This document shows positions 6,952 through 12,815 of a stretch of 14,464 nucleotides of DNA, one piece after another. Each line of letters starts with the position of its first letter. The stretch's first letter is position 1. The position numbers and the translations under genes are program-made. Below the pieces are notes generated by a model that made no database searches, was not told the origin of the DNA, and saw only the letters and a program-made list of their open reading frames with translations. This DNA is from Christensenella sp. UBA4263 (GTDB taxonomy: Bacteria; Bacillota; Clostridia; Christensenellales; Aristaeellaceae): positions 1-14,464 of the forward strand of contig DGWH01000107.1 in NCBI GenBank assembly GCA_002395225.1, given 5' to 3'.

Positions 6952-8523
6952 TCAGAAAACGGCATAGAGGAAATCGGCAGAACCGCCGCCGGTTGTCATA
7001 AAGAAGGCAAGCGTGAGATACATGAAAGCCATGAGAATCAGCCAGCGAAGCGGCAGGGGACGTGAGAAAATGAGCTGACGGACATTGTGTCCCCGTTCGC
7101 CGAGAATGGAAACGAGCAGGAGAACGAGGGTGGAGAAAACCAGAACGTTGAAATCGTGGAGCTTGAGACCGAATTCAAGCAGGATGCCGGAAGTTATTTC
7201 GGACCAGCTGAAGGCGGTAAAACTCCGGATCAGCATCCGGACAGCCTCTGCCGCCGTCTCAGCCCGGTCAAAATACCACCCGATGTTCACCACGAGAAAG
7301 GTTCGGAGCACCCGAAAGACATAGAAGCCTTTTGAGGCAGCGAGGGCGTGATTGCGTTCGTTCCATTGTTTGTAGAAAGGATCTGCCAGTGCTGTAAAGG
7401 CAAGAATGCAGCCGTTGTAGAGACCCCACAGAATATAGTTCATCTGGAGTCCGTGCCAGATGCCTACCAGGAGGAAAATCAGAATGTTTCCCAGGGCGGC
7501 TGGCAGGGTTCGTGAAAGCTGGGGATGCCGGGCCTTGAGGCGTTTGGACAACGCAGCGACAGGCCGGCTGAGCGCAAAGGGATAAAAGACGTAATCCCGC
7601 ATCCAGTTGCCGAGGCTGATGTGCCATCTGTGCCAGAAATCGGTCAGGGACACGGCAAAATACGGCCTGCGGAAATTGGGCGGCAATTGAAAGCCGAACA
7701 GTTCGCCAATGCCGATGGCAATGTCGATTCCGCCGGAAAAGTCGCAGTATTGCTGGAGGGAATAAAAGAGCACGGCAGTCACAATGACGGCGCCGCCGTA
7801 GACACCGGAATTGGAGAAAACGCCATCCACCAGAAGAAGGGCCCGGTCAGCGATGACCCGTTTCTTAAAGAATCCCCAGAGCATGAGCAAAAGTGCCCGC
7901 TCATACCGGTCAAGATCAAAGGGATGATCTTCGGTAAACTGTTTTCCGAGCTGATCAAACCGGGCAATAGGGCCCTGAATGAGCTGAGGGAAAAAGGAAA
8001 CGAAGAGGAGATACCGCAGAGGATTGGCCTCCGGGGCATATTTGCCGTTATAGATGTCCATCAGGTAACCGGTGGACTGAAAGGTATAAAACGAAATGCC
8101 CAGGGGAAGGAGCAGATTAAGCGGCCTGAAGGGCTGATGGGAAAGGGTGCTCAGGAATTCCAGAAAATTATTGGTGTATTTAAACAGGGCCAGCATGCCG
8201 AAATTGAGAAGAAGAACCGCGATGAAAATTATGCGCTGTTTTCCGCGGCTTTTCTGTTTGGCCGCTTTCTTCTGTTCCTGACTGAGTTCCGCCCGGTGTT
8301 CCTTCAGAAAGTTTTTGTGCTGCAGCCCGATGGAGGCAATGGCCCTGGCACCGAGCCAGGTACTCATCCCGGTGATCAGCAGGAAGGGCACGGCACGGAT
8401 GCCGCAGTAAGCATAATAGGCCAGGCTGGCAAGGAGCAGCAGCGTCTGGCGAAAACGTCCCGGACACAGATAATAGACCAGGGACAGACCGATGGAAAAG
8501 GCAATCAGGGTTGTGAGGGACAT
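6952..8523 (-). CDS. MBOAT family O-acyltransferase (DltB/AlgI-like) with C-terminal FxYxxF motif
   Basis: 523 residues from ATG at 8523, an integral membrane enzyme with about ten hydrophobic segments. Signatures: LPLGISFYTFQSTGYLMD (139-156), FFPQLIQGPIARF (177-189), DFWHRWHISLGNWMRDY (295-311) and GIWHG, whose H357 is the expected catalytic histidine. The protein ends in FLYAVF (518-523), an exact FxYxxF motif with Y520. In Dlt systems this motif is on DltX and its tyrosine carries the acyl group. It is the first gene of the minus-strand operon. A GTG at 8622 would add 33 residues, but the extension lacks a ribosome binding site, whereas GCGGAGGT precedes the ATG by about ten bases and the MSLTTLIAFSIG beginning is typical of the family. 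The protein takes an activated acyl donor from the cytoplasm and passes the group outward to the SGNH partners. Confidence 0.92.
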   Translation of the reverse strand: MSLTTLIAFSIGLSLVYYLCPGRFRQTLLLLASLAYYAYCGIRAVPFLLITGMSTWLGARAIASIGLQHKNFLKEHRAELSQEQKKAAKQKSRGKQRIIFIAVLLLNFGMLALFKYTNNFLEFLSTLSHQPFRPLNLLLPLGISFYTFQSTGYLMDIYNGKYAPEANPLRYLLFVSFFPQLIQGPIARFDQLGKQFTEDHPFDLDRYERALLLMLWGFFKKRVIADRALLLVDGVFSNSGVYGGAVIVTAVLFYSLQQYCDFSGGIDIAIGIGELFGFQLPPNFRRPYFAVSLTDFWHRWHISLGNWMRDYVFYPFALSRPVAALSKRLKARHPQLSRTLPAALGNILIFLLVGIWHGLQMNYILWGLYNGCILAFTALADPFYKQWNERNHALAASKGFYVFRVLRTFLVVNIGWYFDRAETAAEAVRMLIRSFTAFSWSEITSGILLEFGLKLHDFNVLVFSTLVLLLVSILGERGHNVRQLIFSRPLPLRWLILMAFMYLTLAFFMTTGGGSADFLYAVF

Positions 8524-8758
8524 GTGCGACAAAACCTCCGCGATGTACTTGTGCCCAATGGGCAGGCATATGGAAAAGCTCCGGACGACTGACCGGAACC
8601 GATAATGAGAAATGAACTTCACTGAATAGTAGAGATTTTAACACAGTTGAGCGAGGTTGGCAATTGCAAAGCGGGAAACAGACAGCGGGAAAACGGACGG
8701 GTGAGGCACCGGCCTTGCCCAATGGTGGAACGGCCATTTCCATGAAATGCTCTGAAGG

Positions 8759-8772
8759 AATATCATGATATT
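8759..8772. promoter_or_regulatory. Perfect 14-base palindrome, possible operator
   Basis: AATATCATGATATT is a perfect inverted repeat placed directly downstream of the leftward -10 box and 11 bases upstream of the rightward -35 box. The position suits a dimeric regulator controlling both directions. No regulator gene is adjacent, so this is inference from position and symmetry. Confidence 0.35.
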
Positions 8773-8773
8773 C

Positions 8774-8779
8774 ATTATA
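8774..8779 (-). promoter_or_regulatory. Probable -10 box for the MBOAT-SGNH-ligase-decarboxylase operon
   Basis: The minus strand reads TATAAT here, about 250 bases upstream of the MBOAT start. No good TTGACA-like -35 lies 16-18 bases further upstream, so expression may need an activator or this may not be the true promoter. Confidence 0.4.
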
Positions 8780-8783
8780 ACCA

Positions 8784-8813
8784 TTGGCACAACCTGTTGA
8801 GGGATGATATAAT
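8784..8813 (+). promoter_or_regulatory. Sigma-A type promoter for the aldo/keto reductase
   Basis: TTGGCA (8784-8789) and a perfect TATAAT (8808-8813) are separated by 18 bases, with TGA just before the -10 giving an extended -10 (TGn). The -10 box lies 63 bases before the GTG start at 8877. This is the strongest promoter match in the window. Confidence 0.75.
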
Positions 8814-8876
8814 GCCAGTGTCAGAGAATTTATGAATATTCAGTGAGCAGCTTTTAAAAACAAGGAGGAAGAACGC

Positions 8877-10010
8877 GTGATTTACAGGAATTTTCAGGAC
8901 CTGAAGCTCTCGATGCTGGGGTTTGGTGCAATGCGCCTGCCGGTGCTGGGCGGAGATGACAGCCGGATTGATGAAGCCGCCGCACTGCGCATGGTGGACA
9001 CGGCCATGAAAAACGGCATAAACTACTATGATACTGCCTGGGGGTATCATGGGGAAAACTCTGAACTGGTCATGGGAAAGGCACTGGCCCGTTATCCGCG
9101 GGAAAGCTTTTATGTGGCGACCAAGTTTCCCGGCTATGATGCGTCCAACTGGGGCAGGGTAAAGGAAATCTTCCCGCGCCAGCTGGAGAAACTCGGGGTA
9201 GAGTATTTCGATTTCTACCTCTTCCACAATGTGTGCGAAATGAACATAGATGCCTATCTGGATGATGAAAAATACGGCATTTACAGCTATCTGATGGAGC
9301 AGAAACGTCAGGGACGCATCAAACACCTGGGCTTTTCCTGCCATGGGGAACTGGATGTCCTGAAACGCTTCCTTGATGCCTATGGCAGGGATATGGAGTT
9401 CTGTCAGCTGCAGCTCAACTATCTGGACTGGACATTCCAGCACGGAAAAGAGAAAGTGGAGCTCCTCCGGGAGTGGAACATTCCGGTCTGGGTAATGGAA
9501 CCTCTGCGCGGCGGCAAACTGGCAAAGCTCCAGCCGGAACATGAAGCGGCACTGAAAGCGCTGCGGCCTGATGAGGAGATTCCCGCATGGGCATTCCGCT
9601 TCCTTGAGAGCATCCCTGGCGTTACCGTGATTCTCTCCGGAATGTCCAGTCAGGAACAGCTGGAGGCAAATCTTGCCACCTTTGCCGAGGACAAGCCACT
9701 GAAGGAAGCAGAGATGAAGACGCTGATGGATATTGCCGGACAGATGCTCTCCCGCGGCACGGTTCCCTGCACGGCCTGCCACTATTGTGTCAGCCATTGC
9801 CCGATGAGTCTGGATATTCCGTATCTTTTGTCTCTGTACAATGAACATGCGTATACCGGAGGCGGATTCATCGCCCCGATGGCGCTGAGCGCCCTGCCAG
9901 AGGACAAGCGGCCGCAGGCCTGCCTGCAGTGCCGGAGCTGTGAACAGGTCTGTCCGCAGCAGATTAAAATCTCTGAAGTGCTGGCGGATTTTTCCGCGAA
10001 GCTGCAGTAA
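8877..10010 (+). CDS. Aldo/keto reductase with C-terminal 2x[4Fe-4S] ferredoxin domain (COG1453 type)
   Basis: 377 residues from GTG at 8877; AAGGAGG ends eight bases before it. The N-terminal two-thirds is an aldo/keto reductase barrel: FGAMRLP near the start, then the catalytic tetrad positions D52, Y57, K83 and H117. The C-terminal part has two cysteine clusters, C298/C301/C304/C308 and C349/C352/C355/C359, each CxxCxxCxxxCP, typical of paired [4Fe-4S] clusters. This architecture matches the 'predicted oxidoreductase of the aldo/keto reductase family' common in anaerobic Bacillota; the physiological substrate of such proteins is generally unknown. It is a single-gene unit with its own promoter and a strong terminator, reading away from the envelope operon, so it is probably unrelated apart from the shared regulatory region. 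Confidence 0.95.
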   Translation: MIYRNFQDLKLSMLGFGAMRLPVLGGDDSRIDEAAALRMVDTAMKNGINYYDTAWGYHGENSELVMGKALARYPRESFYVATKFPGYDASNWGRVKEIFPRQLEKLGVEYFDFYLFHNVCEMNIDAYLDDEKYGIYSYLMEQKRQGRIKHLGFSCHGELDVLKRFLDAYGRDMEFCQLQLNYLDWTFQHGKEKVELLREWNIPVWVMEPLRGGKLAKLQPEHEAALKALRPDEEIPAWAFRFLESIPGVTVILSGMSSQEQLEANLATFAEDKPLKEAEMKTLMDIAGQMLSRGTVPCTACHYCVSHCPMSLDIPYLLSLYNEHAYTGGGFIAPMALSALPEDKRPQACLQCRSCEQVCPQQIKISEVLADFSAKLQ

Positions 10011-10023
10011 GGGAGAGATACAG

Positions 10024-10067
10024 AACAGGTTTGGGACGCCTGATCGTGCGTCCCAAACCTGTTTTGT
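10024..10067 (+). terminator. Rho-independent terminator of the aldo/keto reductase gene
   Basis: A perfect 16-bp stem (10024-10039 with 10048-10063), GC-rich at the loop end and with an eight-base loop, starts 13 bases after the stop codon. The right arm ends in GTTTTG, giving a short U-tract. Confidence 0.88.
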
Positions 10068-10111
10068 GCATCGGAGGATTGCTGAATCCCCTCCATGGAG
10101 TGACAGATAAG

Positions 10112-10137
10112 AAAAACGCATACCAAACAGGTATGCG
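10112..10137 (-). terminator. Rho-independent terminator for the leftward sugar transferase gene
   Basis: The 8-bp stem CGCATACC/GGTATGCG (10117-10124 with 10130-10137) has a five-base loop, and on the minus strand it is followed by TTTTT (10116-10112). It lies about 150 bases beyond the stop codon of the transferase gene, back to back with the reductase terminator. Confidence 0.7.
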
Positions 10138-10172
10138 CAATCAGGTGCAATCGGAAGGATATACGCGGTTGC

Positions 10173-10223
10173 GCCTCTTTGTATTGTCATCCGGAGGTTT
10201 TACAGAAAGCAATACAAAGAGGC
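10173..10223. repeat. 14-bp inverted repeat with 23-base spacer in the 3' untranslated region
   Basis: GCCTCTTTGTATTG (10173-10186) is perfectly complementary to CAATACAAAGAGGC (10210-10223). Neither strand has a U-tract after it, so it is not a standard terminator. In the leftward transcript it would sit between the transferase stop codon and the terminator at 10112-10137. It could protect the 3' end or be a remnant of a mobile repeat. Confidence 0.6.
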
Positions 10224-10286
10224 ATAGTGTGTGGCAATCAGGCAACAAGTTTAGCCGGCACCGTTTATTGGACGCTTCGTTTGATA

Positions 10287-11732
10287 TCACGATGCGCCGT
10301 CGCGTTTGAGGACGATCATGACGGTTTTGAAGAGAATTTTAACGTCCAGCAGAGGCGTCCAGTTCTGCAGGTACTTTCTGTCCAGCATGACAACTTCCTC
10401 AAAATCGGTGATTTCACTTCTGCCGCTGATCTGCCATATACCGGTGATGCCGGGCCTGACGGACATACGGGCTCTGTGGTGCGGGGAGTATTTTGACCAT
10501 TCATCCAGTGTGGGCGGGCGGGTGCCGACGAGACTCATTTCTCCCTTAAGTACGTTCAGGAACTGCGGAAACTCATCCAGACTGGTTTTGCGGATAAAGT
10601 TTCCAATTCCCTTGGGTTTCCCGTTTTTATCCTTCTTTTCACTGCCGATAATGCGGGGGTCGTCGTCCATTTTGAACATCATGCCGTCCTGTACCTTGTT
10701 CCGGGCCATCAGTTCTGCTTTGCGCTTTTCCGCGTCCATATACATGCTGCGGAATTTGTACATCTCAAAAACCTTTCCGTTTTGTCCGATGCGCTTCTGC
10801 TTGAAGAAAATCGGGCCGGGGGACTTGATATAGATGGCGGGAGCGATAAAGATGAACAGAACAGCCGTCACCATCAGGCCGGCCAGACCGCCGATAATGT
10901 CCATGGTTCGCTTGAATAAAGCAGCCCGGGGGGTGACCAGCAGGGCGGAATTGGTAATGACCTTGTAATCTCCCAGACTCTGTACGCCCACGTTGGCAGA
11001 GGCAAAGTCATTCATGGCCGACAGGCTGTAATGCACGGTGATTCCCATGGTGATAAAGTCCTCTATCAGGGTGCTGAGATAGCCTGTTTTAATCCCTGCC
11101 AGGAAGAAGGCATCATCAATCCACTGGGTCACAAGCTTGTCCAGCAGATCCGGGTCGGTGGTGTGGTAGACAGGGAGATTCAGATCTTTAAAGTGGCTGA
11201 TATCCCTGTTGTCTGTGAGACAGATTGCGATGATCTCATAGGTTGTGCCCGTTTTGCTTTTGCCGATTTTGATGATAGCCCGGCGGACAAGTTCGCTGGA
11301 GGTAATCAGCACCACTTTCCGAACCTTGTGGGTCAGGCGCGCGCGCAGACGTTTATTAAGCAGCCGCCCGCCGAAATCCAGCGTGATAAAGAAAACAATG
11401 ACCAGTATCAGCTGAACAAAACTGAAAGGAATCCGCGCTAGAAGGACAAAGGGCAAACAGGCCAGCCAGAGCTCCAGAGTATAGAGGAGTATATGTGTGA
11501 GTTCCCCTTTGGCATCCCGGCTGAGCGCTCCGCTGTAGTTATCGGAAAACATACCGAGGGAGATCTGCGCAACGAGAAAGGCATAGGCTAAAAAACGAAA
11601 TTGGGGATCCTGATAAATAATCCCGCCCCGCGTGATCCAATACATGAGCAGACAGCTCAACTGCATGACCAGAATATCGATTACCGTAAAATCAAGGTAT
11701 TGTAATGCGTTGTCATCTCCGCTGCGATGCAT
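10287..11732 (-). CDS. Polyprenyl-phosphate sugar-1-phosphate transferase (WbaP/WcaJ-like)
   Basis: 481 residues with the full-length architecture of exopolysaccharide-priming transferases: an N-terminal membrane region (about 12-120, several helices), a central Rossmann-like domain (about 135-260, VRKVVLITSSELVRRAI), then a membrane helix (about 282-302) and the catalytic bacterial sugar transferase domain. The catalytic part shows KRTMD (274-278), KSPGPIFF (303-310), YKFRSM (325-330), SLDEFPQ with the D386-E387 pair, GTRPP (403-407) and RPGITG (426-431). It transfers a hexose-1-phosphate from a UDP-sugar to undecaprenyl phosphate at the inner membrane face, starting capsule, exopolysaccharide or glycan repeat-unit synthesis. 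ATG at 11732 follows AGGAGG by seven bases. No other polysaccharide gene is next to it on this strand, so it appears monocistronic, with a terminator at 10112-10137 and an unusually long upstream gap. The sugar specificity cannot be read from the sequence. Confidence 0.94.
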   Translation of the reverse strand: MHRSGDDNALQYLDFTVIDILVMQLSCLLMYWITRGGIIYQDPQFRFLAYAFLVAQISLGMFSDNYSGALSRDAKGELTHILLYTLELWLACLPFVLLARIPFSFVQLILVIVFFITLDFGGRLLNKRLRARLTHKVRKVVLITSSELVRRAIIKIGKSKTGTTYEIIAICLTDNRDISHFKDLNLPVYHTTDPDLLDKLVTQWIDDAFFLAGIKTGYLSTLIEDFITMGITVHYSLSAMNDFASANVGVQSLGDYKVITNSALLVTPRAALFKRTMDIIGGLAGLMVTAVLFIFIAPAIYIKSPGPIFFKQKRIGQNGKVFEMYKFRSMYMDAEKRKAELMARNKVQDGMMFKMDDDPRIIGSEKKDKNGKPKGIGNFIRKTSLDEFPQFLNVLKGEMSLVGTRPPTLDEWSKYSPHHRARMSVRPGITGIWQISGRSEITDFEEVVMLDRKYLQNWTPLLDVKILFKTVMIVLKRDGAS

Positions 11733-11832
11733 CGCTATTCCTCCTGTATTTATTTACGTAATTCCGGATATTGTGAACAATTTCTCCATTTTCGGGATTG
11801 CCTGAATGATAAACATTCGTTTCCAGATGACT

Positions 11833-11849
11833 GGTACTAACTTAGTACC
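11833..11849. promoter_or_regulatory. 17-base palindrome upstream of the sugar transferase gene, possible operator
   Basis: GGTACTAACTTAGTACC is a perfect 8-bp inverted repeat around a single central C, about 100 bases upstream of the transferase start. The one-base centre makes a hairpin unlikely and favours a protein-binding site. No U-tract follows on either strand. The regulator is unknown. Confidence 0.4.
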
Positions 11850-12474
11850 GGTAAAAGATAAATATCTCACGACAGCACCTTATCTCCTGGATTCCGCCAC
11901 GTAATGACTCAGCCTGCGGTTCGCTTCGGGTTTGGTCCAGGTTTTTGGGTGTTCCATCTTTATTTAATTGGCTGCGTTTTGCTCCTTGGGTACGCCAGAC
12001 TTTACCCGCGGAGGCTTATCTTTGCCGGGAGAATCTCTCTTTGTTCCTGGCTTGTCTTCTCTCTGTCTTGATTTATTCTGCTTTTTTCTCTTTTGGGGGC
12101 TGCGTTATTTCCACTCGCTGTATCGTTGCCACGGTCTTCAATATGGAAGACTTTTTTATGGCTTGAGCCTGGCCTGCGCCGTTTTTTTTGGCCGGAGAGT
12201 CAGGCACCATGCCCTGATGGAGCGAAAAAACATGAAGATAACGAATCAGTGATAGGCCAGTTGCGGTTGGTGAATGCGTTTCACTGTCTGTTCAGTGACA
12301 AATATGATATCATAATTGGCCAGCACCGTAAATATATGATTCACACACAAATTATACATTTTAGGGAATTTTCATTCGTCAGAGTAAATCCGGTCTTTTG
12401 GGCTAGGCAGGGTGGAATTTAGTGCTGCAATTGACAAATGGCTGTTTTCAAGGCGGACTCTTTCTATATTTTTC

Positions 12475-12503
12475 TTGCTGTGCGGAGGGGCTTGCGCTAT
12501 AAT
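12475..12503 (+). promoter_or_regulatory. Probable promoter for the hybrid histidine kinase transcript
   Basis: A perfect TATAAT (12498-12503) is preceded 17 bases upstream by TTGCTG (12475-12480), which matches only the TTG half of the -35 consensus. It would give a leader of about 300 bases before the kinase start, containing the small candidate frame at 12578-12691. Confidence 0.55.
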
Positions 12504-12577
12504 GAACAGGCAGATTTTTCCCTGAGATAATCGTTTCCCGGCACTTTATACCAAACAGGCGGGGAAGGGAGAGCTGA

Positions 12578-12691
12578 ATGAAAATGAGGGGATTCAATGG
12601 ACTGTCAGGGTGTATATCGGAGCGTTATGCGGAGGACCTTTTCGAAAGAAAAGCGAAAACCGACGGATGCCGGATCATAGTCTGCAATTAA
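12578..12691 (+). CDS. Candidate small protein or leader peptide (37 aa)
   Basis: ATG at 12578 follows AGGGAG by six bases, a usable ribosome binding site, and the frame runs 37 codons to TAA at 12689-12691. The product starts MKMRGFNGLSGCISERY and holds three cysteines with no hydrophobic segment; I recognise no family. It lies in the long leader between the proposed promoter at 12475-12503 and the kinase start at 12816. It could be a leader peptide, a small protein or a chance frame. A 7-bp hairpin with one G-T pair (12534-12540 with 12560-12566) ends just before its ribosome binding site. Confidence 0.3.
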   Translation: MKMRGFNGLSGCISERYAEDLFERKAKTDGCRIIVCN

Positions 12692-12815
12692 CCGGAATGG
12701 CAATATGGAAAGATGACGGCACTGAATGTTCTATGAAAAAGTGCTACGTGATGCCTGTCGTAAACGGGGCCGATGAAATGCGGGAGCGTTGAGCTGCATA
12801 GGTTAATGGGGGAAA

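Larger units (their letters stand above)
8524..8876. promoter_or_regulatory. Divergent intergenic region between the MBOAT operon and the aldo/keto reductase
   Basis: This 353-base gap carries the promoter for the rightward reductase gene, a probable -10 box for the leftward operon and a 14-base palindrome between them, all within 8759-8813. The remaining part (8524-8758) would be a leader of about 245 bases for the MBOAT operon. I see no convincing gene there and no strong stem-loop. Confidence 0.6.
11733..12577. other. Long gap without a convincing gene; possible structured RNA
   Basis: The divergent gap between the transferase and kinase transcription units. From about 11940 to 12200 the plus strand is markedly T-rich, so a leftward transcript would be A- and purine-rich, as in structured RNAs with A-rich loops. 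In the leftward direction I see nested pairings CCTGGA/TCCAGG around CCGC/GCGG (about 11885-11942) and GGGTA/TACCC (about 11987-12006). GTCTTC/GAAGAC (about 12134-12151) is followed on the plus strand by TTTTTT, so it could be a weak rightward terminator. Other palindromes are TCACTG/CAGTGA (12281-12298) and TATGATATCATA (12303-12314). A leftward TATAAT lies at 12351-12356 without a good -35 box. Short open frames on both strands lack ribosome binding sites. I did not recognise a named RNA family. Confidence 0.35.

Noticed and set aside
8775..10190. 471-codon open frame on the minus strand covering the whole aldo/keto reductase
   Set aside because: The plus-strand gene has a complete catalytic tetrad, eight ferredoxin cysteines, a promoter and a terminator. 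The minus frame runs through both terminator and promoter and resembles nothing known.
11880..11957. 25-residue minus-strand frame starting MEHPKTW
   Set aside because: Plausible looking, but no ribosome binding site at the right distance; more likely part of a noncoding stretch.
11945..12422. Three overlapping short plus-strand frames (60-110 codons)
   Set aside because: Hydrophobic, Phe/Leu-rich translations simply follow the T-rich composition; none has a ribosome binding site or a recognisable motif.
10120..12559. 12-base direct match ATACCAAACAGG at 10120-10131 and 12548-12559
   Set aside because: A 12-mer match is expected by chance several times in a window of this size, and the contexts differ.
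12610..12792. 60-codon frame from a GTG before the kinase
   Set aside because: No ribosome binding site at the GTG, and it overlaps the better supported 37-codon frame in another phase.
12504..12815. Cyclic-di-GMP or other riboswitch in the kinase leader
   Set aside because: I looked for known conserved cores and saw none; only a weak 7-bp hairpin with one G-T pair near 12534-12566.
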